From assembly GCF_900086985.1 (NCBI RefSeq), contig NZ_LT593974.1, positions 1,240,001 to 1,304,000 of the forward strand: 64,000 nt of DNA, read 5' to 3'. Under the pieces are notes generated by a model. It ran no database searches, was not told the origin of the DNA, and saw only the letters and a program-made list of their open reading frames with translations. Position 1 is the stretch's first letter. Every line of letters begins with the position of its first letter. The DNA is from Halomonas sp. HL-93 (GTDB lineage Bacteria; Pseudomonadota; Gammaproteobacteria; Pseudomonadales; Halomonadaceae). The position numbers were made by a program, and so were the translations under genes. This document shows, piece after piece, positions 1 through 8,173 of this stretch.

Positions 1-311
1 CTGCGATGGCGATCGACCTGGTAACTACCGGGCGCAAGATTGATGCCCAGGAAGCGCTGCGCATCGGTCTGGTCAACCGGGTAATGCCGCAGGCGGAGCT
101 GGAAAACTACGTCGAGGAGCTCACCAAGCAGCTCAAAGGCAACGGCCCGCAGGCAGTGCGCGGCGCCAAACAAGCGGTTCACGATGGCATGGACCAGGAT
201 CTGGACAGCGCCCTGGCGCTGGAAACCAGCCTGTTCGCCTTCTGCTTTGCCGGCGACGAGCAGAAAGAGGGCATGGCGGCCTTTGTCGAAAAGCGTAAAC
301 CGAACTTCTAA
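1..311 (+). CDS. Enoyl-CoA hydratase/isomerase (crotonase) family, C-terminal part
   Basis: The reading frame is already open at the left edge and stops at 309-311, so only about the last 103 residues are present. The segment contains the crotonase C-terminal signature: an A-x-x-x-G-L-V-N-R-V stretch (AQEAL..GLVNRVMP) followed by an amphipathic helix and the A-x-x-x-x-K-Q-A pattern typical of the trimerisation helices. Such enzymes hydrate or isomerise enoyl-CoA thioesters in fatty-acid or amino-acid degradation. The catalytic N-terminal half lies outside the window, so the substrate cannot be assigned. A terminator follows 30 bases after the stop. Confidence 0.85.
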   Translation, partial: AMAIDLVTTGRKIDAQEALRIGLVNRVMPQAELENYVEELTKQLKGNGPQAVRGAKQAVHDGMDQDLDSALALETSLFAFCFAGDEQKEGMAAFVEKRKPNF

Positions 312-340
312 AAGTTGCTCGTTGCAATTTTGCTTATTTA

Positions 341-369
341 GGGGGTGGCGCTTGCGTCACCCCCGTTTT
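341..369 (+). terminator. Rho-independent terminator after crotonase gene
   Basis: A ten-pair stem (GGGGGTGGCG paired with CGTCACCCCC, one G-T wobble) with a four-base loop is followed by GTTTTA. It lies between the crotonase stop and the LysE-family start, so the two genes are probably separate transcripts. Confidence 0.8.
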
Positions 370-408
370 ATTCTCAGGTTTACTATCTTTGACGTTTAGG
401 AAGTTGCC

Positions 409-1026
409 ATGCAATGGGCCGCCTTTATCCTCGCTGCGCTTGGTTTTGCCTATCTCCCAGGGCCGGCGATGCTGTACACCGCAGCACAAACCCTGGGGCG
501 CGGTCGAAGGGCAGGCTGGCTGGCGGTCATGGGTGTGCATATGGGCTGTTACGTCCACGTTATTGCCGCCGCGCTTGGCCTGGCGCTGTTATTTGTGGCG
601 ATTCCACCTGCCTATATCGCCATGAAAGTCATCGGCGGACTTTACCTGCTCTGGATGGGACTGCGGCTATGGCAGCAGGGCATTCGAGCCCACGGCGATG
701 ACGTGCCGCTTGCCTCGACGAAACGCGTGCTGCGCGATAGCTTCCTGGTGGAGGTGCTCAACCCCAAGACCGCACTCTTTTTTGTCGCGTTCCTGCCTCA
801 ATTCGTACAGCCCGATAGCGCTATGCCAGTGGCCTGGCAGCTGCTCTGGCTCGGTATCGCCACCAATGTGCTGTTCTCTTCTGCGGATGTCGTGGTGGTG
901 CTATTGGCCAGCCCGTTGCGTGAGTGGTTACAAAAATCTCACGGTTCTTCGCGCCTGATTCAGCGCACAGGTGGTGGCGTATTGATGGGGTTAGGCGGTA
1001 ATACGCTGGCCCAGGCAACACGTTAG
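409..1026 (+). CDS. LysE/RhtB family amino-acid exporter
   Basis: This encodes a 205-residue inner-membrane protein with about six hydrophobic segments and the LysE-family N-terminal pattern (P-G-P near residue 17, then a G-R-x-x-G-W/L turn). The family exports amino acids or homoserine lactones by proton antiport. The central hydrophilic loop (NPKTALFF, about residues 117-125) is the conserved N-P-K motif of RhtB proteins. The ATG has an AGGAAG Shine-Dalgarno sequence about 7 bases upstream. The length is normal for the family (about 205-210). The specific substrate cannot be told from sequence. Confidence 0.9.
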   Translation: MQWAAFILAALGFAYLPGPAMLYTAAQTLGRGRRAGWLAVMGVHMGCYVHVIAAALGLALLFVAIPPAYIAMKVIGGLYLLWMGLRLWQQGIRAHGDDVPLASTKRVLRDSFLVEVLNPKTALFFVAFLPQFVQPDSAMPVAWQLLWLGIATNVLFSSADVVVVLLASPLREWLQKSHGSSRLIQRTGGGVLMGLGGNTLAQATR

Positions 1027-1076
1027 TGGTTGTCACTCCCTCGCTAAATTCAATCTCAAGTAAGGAGCGCTGCAAG

Positions 1077-1775
1077 ATGGATTTATACATTGCCAACAAG
1101 AATTACTCGTCCTGGTCGCTGCGCCCCTGGGTTCTGATGAAAACGTTGGAGATTCCGTTTAACGAACACCTGATGCCATTTGAAGGCGGCTTCGGTGCCA
1201 GTCATCAAGCCTTTAGGGAGTTTTCGCCGTCGGGGCTGGTGCCTTGTTTGGTTGAGCAGACGGCCGATGGCGAGCTTGCGGTATGGGACTCCTTGGCGAT
1301 TGTCGAGTATCTGGCCGAGCAGTATCCCAACACCTGGCCGAGTGACAAGGCCGCGCGAGCCTGGGCGCGCTCGGCCAGCGCCGAAATGCACAGCGGTTTT
1401 GCGGCGCTACGCGATGAATGTTCCATGAACTGCGGCGTGCGCGTTGAGTTAAATGCCCTGTCTGACACGCTCAGTGCCGATTTAGCCCGCCTCGATGCCC
1501 TGTGGCAGCAGGGGCTCGAGCGCTTCGGCGGACCGTTTTTGGCAGGTAACCGCTTTACCGCAGTCGATGCGTTTTATGCCCCCGTGGCCTTTCGTGTGCA
1601 GACGTTCAACCTGCCGCTGAGTGATCGCGCCAGCGCCTATGTCGAACACCTGCTGGCGCTGCCGGCCATGCAGGCGTGGTATCAAGCCGCGCTTGAGGAA
1701 ACGTGGCGCGAACCGATGCACGAGGCCGAAACGCTAAAAAGCGGCACCCTGAAAGCCGATTATCGGCGGTCGTGA
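1077..1775 (+). CDS. Glutathione S-transferase family protein
   Basis: The 232-residue product has an N-terminal thioredoxin-like domain opening MDLYIANKNYSSWSLRPW, with the S-x-x-R-P pattern at the active-site turn. The E-S/D-S type glutathione-contact motif follows at about residue 70 (WDSLAIVEYLAE), and then an all-helical C-terminal domain. The protein resembles the YfcF/maleylacetoacetate-isomerase-like group. The start at 1077 was chosen over an in-frame GTG at 1026 because it has AAGGAG just upstream and begins exactly at the first beta strand. It probably acts in cytoplasmic thiol detoxification; the substrate is unknown. Confidence 0.88.
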   Translation: MDLYIANKNYSSWSLRPWVLMKTLEIPFNEHLMPFEGGFGASHQAFREFSPSGLVPCLVEQTADGELAVWDSLAIVEYLAEQYPNTWPSDKAARAWARSASAEMHSGFAALRDECSMNCGVRVELNALSDTLSADLARLDALWQQGLERFGGPFLAGNRFTAVDAFYAPVAFRVQTFNLPLSDRASAYVEHLLALPAMQAWYQAALEETWREPMHEAETLKSGTLKADYRRS

Positions 1776-1830
1776 ACCAGTACGCGCCCGCATCAGGTAC
1801 ACTGGCGAAAATTTTCGTTTGGACACTGCA

Positions 1831-2370
1831 ATGGCTCTTAGCGCAACGCCTTACAAAGTCGATATCAACCTGACTGACCTGGATCGGGGGGTGTACGAAA
1901 CGCTGCGCTTTACCGTGGCCCGTCACCCGTCAGAAACCGAAGAGCGTATGACCGCACGCCTGCTTGCTTATGTGCTTTGGTATAGCGAGTCGCTCGCCTT
2001 CGGCCGTGGGCTTTCTGATGTGGATGAGCCCGCGTTGTGGGAGAAAAGCCTAGATGGTCGTGTGCTGCATTGGATCGAAGTGGGGCTGCCGGATGCAGAG
2101 CGAATCACCTGGTGCTCCCGCCGTGCCGAGCGCGTTACCTTACTCGCTTATGGCCGGGTAGACCTATGGGAAAGCAAAGTGCTACCCAATATATCGTCGC
2201 TGAAAAATATACATGTGGCAGGACTGCCACAGGAGGCATTAGCCACCATTGCTAAAGACCTGCCAAGGGCTATTAACTGGGCCGTGATGGTTAGCGAAGG
2301 TTCGCTGTTTATTACGGATGAAAATGGTCAGCACGAGATTACACCTCAGTGGTTACTGCAGGATCGTTAG
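1831..2370 (+). CDS. yaeQ: YaeQ family protein
   Basis: The 179-residue product matches YaeQ along its whole length. It begins MALSATPYKVDINLTDLDRG, has the ARHPSET-x-ERM motif at about residues 34-43 and the W-I-E-V/L-G-L-P-D motif near residue 80. YaeQ has a PD-(D/E)xK nuclease-like fold in E. coli and was once proposed to act in hemolysin or RfaH-linked expression; its biochemical role is unsettled. The ATG at 1831 is preferred over an in-frame TTG at 1819 because it aligns with the family start. A terminator follows about 40 bases downstream. Confidence 0.9.
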   Translation: MALSATPYKVDINLTDLDRGVYETLRFTVARHPSETEERMTARLLAYVLWYSESLAFGRGLSDVDEPALWEKSLDGRVLHWIEVGLPDAERITWCSRRAERVTLLAYGRVDLWESKVLPNISSLKNIHVAGLPQEALATIAKDLPRAINWAVMVSEGSLFITDENGQHEITPQWLLQDR

Positions 2371-2410
2371 CCTTAAAGTTTTGTTTCTTTTAAATTTAAC
2401 GTATGCAATA

Positions 2411-2436
2411 GGGTGGCCTAATGGCCATCCTTTTTA
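2411..2436 (+). terminator. Rho-independent terminator after yaeQ
   Basis: An eight-pair stem (GGGTGGCC paired with GGCCATCC, one G-T pair) with loop TAAT is followed directly by TTTTT. Confidence 0.85.
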
Positions 2437-2492
2437 TTTGGGAGCGTTTTTTCTGGAAAGACAGAAGTATGCTTGCTATATTTTTACATTGT

Positions 2493-2516
2493 TACATACA
2501 TACAGGAATGTTTGTC
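2493..2516 (+). promoter_or_regulatory. AcrR-like operator upstream of the lpxR-like gene
   Basis: The sequence TACATACAT, five spacer bases, then AATGTTTGTC matches the known 24-bp E. coli acrR-acrAB operator (TACATACAT-N5-AATGTATGTA) at 18 of 24 positions by hand count. It lies 54-77 bases before the lpxR-like start. Similar sites occur upstream of mipA, tolC, the RND operon and the AcrR-like TetR gene in this window. The repressor at 41658-42296 has a recognition helix almost identical to that of AcrR. The function is inferred. Confidence 0.5.
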
Positions 2517-2569
2517 TGTGATTGGCTGTTTTAAACCGCTGCTGCCTCCCTCAACTCAAGGACTTAGCA

Positions 2570-3559
2570 ATGAATGGATATTCCCCTCTGCGTTGGCCAC
2601 TTGCCAGCCTGTTTGCCTGCGTTAGCCTGCTGCCCGGGTTGGCCAATGCAGCGGATGAAGTGCTATCGGTAAAATTTGAAAATGATAACTTGGCCAGCAG
2701 CGACGACGGCCACTTTACCAGCGGCTTTGAACTTAACTGGTCGTTTGAGCCTGCTTCTGACAGCTGGACTCAGCGTCTAGCAACGGCACTGCCTGATAGC
2801 CTAATCGGTAGCGCGGATAAAGCTGCTTATCGGCTAGTGCATCAAATTTATACGCCGAACAATATCACGCAGAGTGAATTAATTGAGGATGATCGCCCTT
2901 ACGCGGGGCTTGTCTACGGCGGTATTTCGCTTTACGAAGATGTGCCAATGGGCAACTGGCAGCAAGCAACCGACGTGCATCTGGATATTGGACTAGCGGG
3001 GCCGTCATCACTTGCCGATAGCATTCAGCGCGAAGTGCATCGCTTCACTGATGGCGACCGCCCTAGCGGCTGGGACAACCAGCTAGGTGATGAGGCAATA
3101 CTCAATGCGGCCATACGCCGCCAGTGGTGGCATAGCACACCGCTGGGCGGTAAGCAGTTTGCCCATGGCCCGAGCGTAAGCGGTGCCTTGGGTAACTTCT
3201 ACACTTATGCTGGCGCCGGTTACAGCGTGCGCTGGGGCGATGACGCCTCGGGCATACCTACGATGACGCCTAATCCGGGCAGCCGTCATCACCTGACCGG
3301 TAATGATGGCTGGCAGTGGTACCTATTTGCCAGTGTGGATGGCTATTACATGGCCCAAAATCTTACCCTGGATGGTAATACTTTCCGCAATAGTCACTCG
3401 GTCGACCGCAAGGAGTGGGTGGGTGATGTGTCGGGTGGGCTGGCACTGGCATGGGAGGATTGGCAAGTGACCTATGCCGCCGTGGCGCGCTCGAGAGAGT
3501 TTGATGGTCAGGAAGAGCAGGATAAGTTTGGAGCACTGACGCTGTCGAAACGCTTCTAG
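2570..3559 (+). CDS. Lipid A deacylase LpxR family outer-membrane protein
   Basis: The 329-residue precursor has a signal peptide (cleavage predicted after LPGLANA, about residue 28). It then shows the LpxR/DUF2219 hallmarks: FENDN near residue 37, H-F-T-S-G-F just after, and a D-D-R-P-Y-A-G motif near residue 107. The C-terminus ends in phenylalanine with alternating aromatic residues, as in beta-barrels. LpxR enzymes remove the 3'-acyloxyacyl chain of lipid A in the outer membrane using calcium. The start at 2570 was chosen for its AAGGAC ribosome site and for placing the signal peptide at the N-terminus; an upstream TTG-type extension is unlikely. An AcrR-like operator precedes it. Confidence 0.82.
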   Translation: MNGYSPLRWPLASLFACVSLLPGLANAADEVLSVKFENDNLASSDDGHFTSGFELNWSFEPASDSWTQRLATALPDSLIGSADKAAYRLVHQIYTPNNITQSELIEDDRPYAGLVYGGISLYEDVPMGNWQQATDVHLDIGLAGPSSLADSIQREVHRFTDGDRPSGWDNQLGDEAILNAAIRRQWWHSTPLGGKQFAHGPSVSGALGNFYTYAGAGYSVRWGDDASGIPTMTPNPGSRHHLTGNDGWQWYLFASVDGYYMAQNLTLDGNTFRNSHSVDRKEWVGDVSGGLALAWEDWQVTYAAVARSREFDGQEEQDKFGALTLSKRF

Positions 3560-3617
3560 TTGCACCGCGGTGCTGGCACTGTGCGGCGAAAGACGGTTGA
3601 CGTAATGGAGGATGCTA

Positions 3618-3941
3618 ATGGCCAGGAAGCAATACCCCCACACGCCCGATGGCCGCTATTTTGTGGCCAAAAATCGCCTCTGGCGCTGTACCGATCCGCG
3701 CTTGAGCGAAGACGAGAAACGCACCCACATCAAGGCGCTGATGCAAGCACGCCGTGCGGTGCGAACGGCGCAGCAACAGGATGATGCAGATGCGCTACGC
3801 GAGGCTCGTGACGCGGTGCAGGTGGCCAAGGAAGCGCTGGGCGAGCGCGGCCCGGTATGGTGGGACGATGACAGCCCCGATGAAGGCGGCCTGGCGCCCG
3901 ATAACAGCTCCTACGCGCACTGGTGGGCGAGCCGTCGGTAA
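3618..3941 (+). CDS. Conserved small hypothetical protein (HTPDGRYFV family)
   Basis: This is a 107-residue soluble protein beginning MARKQYPHTPDGRYFV. The HTPDGRY-F-V-x-x-x-R-L-W-R pattern recurs in small proteobacterial proteins of unknown function (some carry misleading Tol-related names). The middle (about residues 40-75) is a charged, alanine-rich likely coiled coil, and the C-terminus is acidic with several tryptophans (VWWDDD, HWWASRR). The second ATG at 3618 is chosen because GGAGG at 3607-3611 has proper spacing to it rather than to the overlapping ATG at 3612. No function can be given. Confidence 0.75.
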   Translation: MARKQYPHTPDGRYFVAKNRLWRCTDPRLSEDEKRTHIKALMQARRAVRTAQQQDDADALREARDAVQVAKEALGERGPVWWDDDSPDEGGLAPDNSSYAHWWASRR

Positions 3942-4089
3942 GCTTGTTTGACCGTCCTTCGTAATGGAGCGATTGCCACGAGTACCTGGCGATCGTAGCA
4001 GTCTTTTATCTTGTTCACTGGGTCCTGCCAGCGGGCGTATCTCCCACAGATGGTCTTTTCTTCTTCTTTCCGCGTTTCACGTACGATCT

Positions 4090-4118
4090 TTGACAGACGT
4101 TATTCCGGTCTTTATATT
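4090..4118 (+). promoter_or_regulatory. Sigma-70 promoter of the TonB receptor gene
   Basis: A perfect TTGACA (-35) at 4090-4095 is followed after exactly 17 bases by TATATT (-10) at 4113-4118. This gives a predicted transcript start near 4125 and a leader of about 50 bases. Confidence 0.7.
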
Positions 4119-4130
4119 ATGCGCAAATAA

Positions 4131-4150
4131 AAATCACTATCATTGTTATT
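4131..4150 (+). promoter_or_regulatory. Fur-like iron box
   Basis: AAATCACTATCATTGTTATT, just downstream of the predicted start of transcription, resembles overlapping NATNAT-type hexamers of Fur boxes (ATTATC/TATCAT units) but matches the 19-bp consensus at only about 11 positions. Iron control is expected for a siderophore receptor; binding is inferred from position and partial match. Confidence 0.4.
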
Positions 4151-4176
4151 AATATTAGCTCCGGGATCAAAATATC

Positions 4177-6288
4177 ATGCAAAAGTCTGCCTTTCATTTG
4201 CGCAAGCTATCCAGTGCGGTAGCGCTTGCGTCTCTTATGACGCCTGCGTATGCCACCGCTCAGCAAGCCGAACCCGCTAGTGACGTCGAACTTGAGTCCA
4301 TGCAGGTCATAGGTACCGCCTTGGATGCAATGGGCTATATCGAAGCGGAAAAACAGCCCAGCGTGGGCAAATTGGACGTGCCGTTAAACGAGCAGCCGTT
4401 CTCTATGTCGGTGGTGGATGAGCAGTTCATGCAGGATACCGGCAGTAAAACGATTCAGGATGCGCTGCTTTATACGCCCGGTGTCTACGCTGGTAATTAC
4501 GGCTTTGACACGCGCATCGACGGAGCCTCGGTGCGCGGTATCGAAGCCGGTCGCTATCTGGACGGCCTGCGCCAGATTTACGGCTCCTACAACTCAGTGC
4601 GTACCAACCCCTATGCGCTGGAGAGCCTGGAAGTGCTGAAAGGGCCGTCGTCGATGCTTTACGGGCAGGCGGATCTGGGCGGCATTATCAATGGGGTATC
4701 CAAGCTGCCCGAAGAGGAGCGCCAGGGCGAGGTCTGGGCGCAGTACGGTTCGCACAACCGCAAACAGCTTGCCGTGGATGTTACAGGCGCCGCCGATGAG
4801 GACGGCAAGCTGCTCTATCGCCTGGTGGCCTTGCAGCGCGATAGCGACACTCAGGTGGATCACGTCGAGGACGATGGCTATGTGGTCTCACCCTCACTGA
4901 CCTGGCGGCCGAGTGATGACACCGAAATCACGTTGCTGGTTAACCGCCAAGAAAATGAAGGTCAGGTATCGGCCCAGTTCCTGCCCCAGGCGGGGACGCT
5001 GGAGCCGGGTTCCCAGGGCTTTATCGGCTCCGAGCGGTTTGTTGGCGAGCCAGGCTGGGATCGCTATGATCGCGAAAAAACCGAGACCACGCTGTTCTTC
5101 GACCACCAGTTGAACCGGGACTGGGCGTTTTCCGCGACGGCGCGCTATACCGAATCCAGTACCGAAACCCGCGAGCACTGGGTCGACATTCCAAGCGTGC
5201 CCGATGCCAACGGCGAGGTTTCACGGACCATTTTTACTGCTGATGACGAAACGCAAATTTTCAATATCGACGCGCGCTTGGAAGGTGATTTTGAACTAGG
5301 CAATACTCAGCATAATCTGATTGCCGGTATTGACAGGCAAGATGCCCACTGGGAACAGGATAATTACTTTTCTACTGGGGCAGGATTGGGCGGTACGATT
5401 GATATCTATGATCCTGAATACGGCAATCTGCAACTGGATTCAGTAGATCCTATAGACGGCTCGCAAAACGACATTGAGCAAGTAGGTATTTATCTGGCTG
5501 ACCATATTGAAGTTGGCCCAGTGGTGGTTTCCGCCGGGCTACGCCATGATTGGGCGGAAAATCGGGAGGTACCGGCTACAGGGACGGAGACGGTCAGCGA
5601 TGAGGAGGCCACTACTGGCCGTCTCGGGTTGATGTACCAGTTTGATAACGGCATCTCGCCCTATGTGAGCTATTCTGAAGCCTTCACCATGAACCTGGGT
5701 ACTGACGGCACTGCCAATCAAAGCACCCTAAAACCGACCACCGGCGAGCAGGAAGAGGCGGGCGTTAAGTACCTGTCGCCGGATAAATCGCTGGCGATTA
5801 GCGCGGCATATTTTGACATCACCCAGCAAAACCGCATCGAGGAAGGCGCTACCCCCGGTGGCGTTGAACAAACCGGGGCAGTGATCGATGGCTGGGAGTT
5901 GCAGATCAACAAGCGTTGGCAGGACTTCGAAACCCAGTTGGGCTACACCAACATGAATGCCAATAATGACAGCACCGGTGAGCGTCTGTCCGCCGTGGCC
6001 GAAAAGCAGGCATCGTGGTGGAACAAGCTGTACGTCGGCAATAACTGGCGGTTAGGCGCCGGTGTGCGTTATATCGGTGATAACGTCGGCTCGGGAGGTG
6101 CGCCTAAGGTGCCGTCTGAGACCTTATTTGACGCTATGATCGGCTATACCGTTGGGCAGTGGGATCTAAGTCTGGATGCCAAAAACCTGACCGATGAAGA
6201 ATTTGTCTCCTGGTGCCGTTACGAAGGCGGTGACTGCGGCTACGGCGAGCGGCGCAACGTGACGGCCAACGTGCGCTATCAGTTCTAG
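4177..6288 (+). CDS. TonB-dependent siderophore receptor
   Basis: The 703-residue outer-membrane receptor has a signal peptide (about residues 1-28). A TonB-box-like region (SMQVIGTA, about residues 41-48) comes next, then the plug domain (P-F-S-M-S-V-V-D-E-Q near 75, D-A-L-L-Y-T-P-G-V near 96, L-K-G-P-S-S-M-L-Y-G-Q near 153-163). A long beta-barrel follows and ends in N-V-R-Y-Q-F, with the terminal Phe expected for Bam insertion. These plug motifs are those of ferric hydroxamate/catecholate receptors (FhuA/FpvA-like). It imports a ferric siderophore using TonB energy; the ligand is unknown. No siderophore biosynthesis gene is adjacent. Confidence 0.92.
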   Translation: MQKSAFHLRKLSSAVALASLMTPAYATAQQAEPASDVELESMQVIGTALDAMGYIEAEKQPSVGKLDVPLNEQPFSMSVVDEQFMQDTGSKTIQDALLYTPGVYAGNYGFDTRIDGASVRGIEAGRYLDGLRQIYGSYNSVRTNPYALESLEVLKGPSSMLYGQADLGGIINGVSKLPEEERQGEVWAQYGSHNRKQLAVDVTGAADEDGKLLYRLVALQRDSDTQVDHVEDDGYVVSPSLTWRPSDDTEITLLVNRQENEGQVSAQFLPQAGTLEPGSQGFIGSERFVGEPGWDRYDREKTETTLFFDHQLNRDWAFSATARYTESSTETREHWVDIPSVPDANGEVSRTIFTADDETQIFNIDARLEGDFELGNTQHNLIAGIDRQDAHWEQDNYFSTGAGLGGTIDIYDPEYGNLQLDSVDPIDGSQNDIEQVGIYLADHIEVGPVVVSAGLRHDWAENREVPATGTETVSDEEATTGRLGLMYQFDNGISPYVSYSEAFTMNLGTDGTANQSTLKPTTGEQEEAGVKYLSPDKSLAISAAYFDITQQNRIEEGATPGGVEQTGAVIDGWELQINKRWQDFETQLGYTNMNANNDSTGERLSAVAEKQASWWNKLYVGNNWRLGAGVRYIGDNVGSGGAPKVPSETLFDAMIGYTVGQWDLSLDAKNLTDEEFVSWCRYEGGDCGYGERRNVTANVRYQF

Positions 6289-6320
6289 CTATCTGTTGAA
6301 CGAGGTAGTGATACTGAAAA

Positions 6321-6343
6321 GGGCGACGTATGTCGCCCTTTTT
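6321..6343. terminator. Bidirectional terminator between TonB receptor and DUF2798 gene
   Basis: A seven-pair stem GGGCGAC/GTCGCCC with loop GTAT is flanked by AAAA on the left and TTTTT on the right, so it can serve both converging genes. Confidence 0.85.
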
Positions 6344-6346
6344 GCG

Positions 6347-6580
6347 TTAGCTGGACGGCTTTTTGACTAGGAGGGCGACGAGCCGGCGGACTAGGGGTAA
6401 CACAAGGTTGATGACCGGAAAGGCGACGATAAAAGCAAACAGCCAGGCTTTAAGCCAGATCATCACTATGCCGTCAATGAGGCCGATGTTGTATAGCGTG
6501 ATCACCAGCGACATAACGCCTGACATGAACAGCGCCATCAAAAAAGTAAACAGCAGTTGGCTGTATTTAGGGTCAATCAT
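6347..6580 (-). CDS. DUF2798 family small membrane protein
   Basis: This 77-residue protein has two hydrophobic helices (about residues 9-32 and 40-65) and a basic C-terminus. The opening M-I-D-P-K-Y-S, the F-x-M-A-L-F-M-S-x-V-M-S motif of helix 1 and W-L-K-A-W near residue 42 are typical of DUF2798 proteins. The reading frame is open further upstream, but the ATG at 6580 has a GAGAG ribosome site and matches the family length. Function is unknown. Confidence 0.8.
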   Translation of the reverse strand: MIDPKYSQLLFTFLMALFMSGVMSLVITLYNIGLIDGIVMIWLKAWLFAFIVAFPVINLVLPLVRRLVALLVKKPSS

Positions 6581-6677
6581 GACGTCTCTCTTTATGCGGC
6601 TAAGCTTATACACGGCGTGACGCAAAACGACCCGCGATGGGCCGTTTGCGATAACGCTCGTTAATGCAAAAGCGCCA

Positions 6678-7538
6678 TTATTGCTTGTCTTGGGTGCGCA
6701 GTTCAAAGTCGCTGGCATCATGACGCTCATGTAACTGCTCATGAGGTTCGCCCCAGGTGCGGTTGACCATGCGGCCCCGCTTGACGGCCGGACGCTCATC
6801 GATCTCTTCGGTCCAGCGGATGACATTTTTGTAGGTGTGGGCTTCCAGGAACTCGGCCGCTTCGTAGACCCGGTTTTTGACCAGGGCGCCGTACCAGGGA
6901 TGTATCGCCATGTCGGCAATGGTGTACGCATCGCCTGCCATGAAGCGATTTTCGGCCAGGTGACGGTCGAGTACATCCAGCTGACGCTTCACTTCCATGG
7001 TGTAGCGATCAATGGGGTACTGGTAGCTCTCTGGGGCATAGGCATAAAAGTGCCCGAACCCGCCGCCCAGCATTGGCGCGCTGCCCATTTGCCAGAACAG
7101 CCATGACAGGCATTCGGTGCGTGCTGATGGGTCGCTGGGCAGGAAAGCGTCAAACTTTTCGGCCAGGTAGAGAAGAATAGCGCCGGACTCGAACACCCGC
7201 TGGGGAGGCGCAGTGCTGTGATCCATCAGAGCAGGAATCTTCGAGTTGGGGTTCACCTCGACAAAACCACTGCTGAACTGATCGCCCTCGCCAATCTGGA
7301 TCAGGTGGGCGTCGTATTCAGCGCCGCTAATGCCTTTTTCCAGCAGCTCTTCCAGCATCACGGTGACTTTGACCCCGTTGGGGGTGGCCAGCGAATAGAG
7401 CTGCAGCGGATGCTTGCCGACCGGCAAGGCCTTGTCGTGCGTCGCACCCGCCGTGGGGCGGTTGATGTTGGCAAATTTGCCGCCGTTGCCGGGTTCCCAT
7501 TTCCAGACGCGAGGTGGGGTGTAGGTGTTGTCGCTCAT
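6678..7538 (-). CDS. yghU: Glutathione-dependent disulfide-bond oxidoreductase, YghU type
   Basis: This 286-residue GST-like protein aligns with YghU/YfcG relatives. It opens with an N-terminal extension (TYTPPRVWKW) typical of YghU, then the thioredoxin-like fold with Y-S-L-A-T-P-N-G (about residues 48-55). The V-N-P-N-S-K-I-P-A-L motif follows near residue 95 and the E-S-G-A-I-L-x-Y-L-A glutathione-binding motif near 117. These enzymes reduce disulfides or peroxides using two glutathione molecules. AGGAGGG precedes the ATG. It sits beside ohr-ohrR, consistent with a redox neighbourhood, but is separated from ohr by a terminator. Confidence 0.9.
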   Translation of the reverse strand: MSDNTYTPPRVWKWEPGNGGKFANINRPTAGATHDKALPVGKHPLQLYSLATPNGVKVTVMLEELLEKGISGAEYDAHLIQIGEGDQFSSGFVEVNPNSKIPALMDHSTAPPQRVFESGAILLYLAEKFDAFLPSDPSARTECLSWLFWQMGSAPMLGGGFGHFYAYAPESYQYPIDRYTMEVKRQLDVLDRHLAENRFMAGDAYTIADMAIHPWYGALVKNRVYEAAEFLEAHTYKNVIRWTEEIDERPAVKRGRMVNRTWGEPHEQLHERHDASDFELRTQDKQ

Positions 7539-7556
7539 TTGCCCTCCTATGAATGC

Positions 7557-7585
7557 AAAACCACCGCTTGATGCGCAAGCGGTGG
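7557..7585 (-). terminator. Terminator of ohr
   Basis: A perfect ten-pair stem (CCACCGCTTG/CAAGCGGTGG) with a five-base loop is followed on the minus strand by TTTTG. Confidence 0.85.
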
Positions 7586-7609
7586 CTGATGGTTCGCCGA
7601 CTACTGACC

Positions 7610-8035
7610 TTATACCAGCGTCAAGGTGACGTCGATATTACCGCGCGTGGCGTTGGAGTAGGGGCACACCACATGAGCTTTATCGACCAGCGTTTGAGCG
7701 ACGTCTTTTTCAAGCCCCGGCAAGCTGATTTTCAGCTCGACTTCGATGCCAAAACCGGTGGGAATCGCGCCAATGCCGACGTGACCGTCGATCTGGGTGG
7801 CGTCCGGAAGCTTGACCTTTTCCTGGCTGGCGACATGCTTGAGGGCGCCCAGAAAGCAGGCTGAGTAACCCGCCGCAAATAACTGTTCGGGGTTGGTGCC
7901 GTCACCGCCCGGGCCGCCGAGTTCCTTGGGCGTGCTCAGTTTGACGTCCAGCGCACCGTCAGATGACTTGGCATTGCCTTCACGGCCGCCGGTGGCGGTT
8001 GCGTGTGCACGGTAAGCAATTGTTTCGATCGACAT
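7610..8035 (-). CDS. ohr: Organic hydroperoxide resistance protein (Ohr)
   Basis: This 141-residue OsmC-superfamily peroxidase has both catalytic cysteines in context: A-G-Y-S-A-C-F near residue 59 and [12 protein letters not shown] near residue 124. Ohr reduces organic hydroperoxides, using lipoylated partners for reduction. The start at 8035 (GAGGGAG ribosome site) gives the standard family length; the upstream in-frame extension is discarded. It lies downstream of ohrR on the same strand, with an inverted repeat between them, so OhrR control is likely. Confidence 0.93.
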   Translation of the reverse strand: MSIETIAYRAHATATGGREGNAKSSDGALDVKLSTPKELGGPGGDGTNPEQLFAAGYSACFLGALKHVASQEKVKLPDATQIDGHVGIGAIPTGFGIEVELKISLPGLEKDVAQTLVDKAHVVCPYSNATRGNIDVTLTLV

Positions 8036-8118
8036 CGTCAAAACTCCCTCAATGGCTCGATAAATGGGTTCACCCAACCTGTACATAATGTTGGCGTGAG
8101 TAATAATTTAGTGCAGCT

Positions 8119-8138
8119 TTAGTTTGCGCGCAAGTTAA
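8119..8138. promoter_or_regulatory. Candidate OhrR operator
   Basis: A 20-bp imperfect palindrome, TTA-GT-TTGCGCGCAA-GT-TAA, contains a perfect ten-base core. It lies in the ohrR-ohr intergenic region, 84-103 bases before the ohr start. MarR-family OhrR proteins bind such palindromes, although published Ohr boxes are AT-richer, so this is position-based inference. Confidence 0.4.
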
Positions 8139-8173
8139 ATGCCCAAAATATTGATCCCTACCATGGCTCCGGG

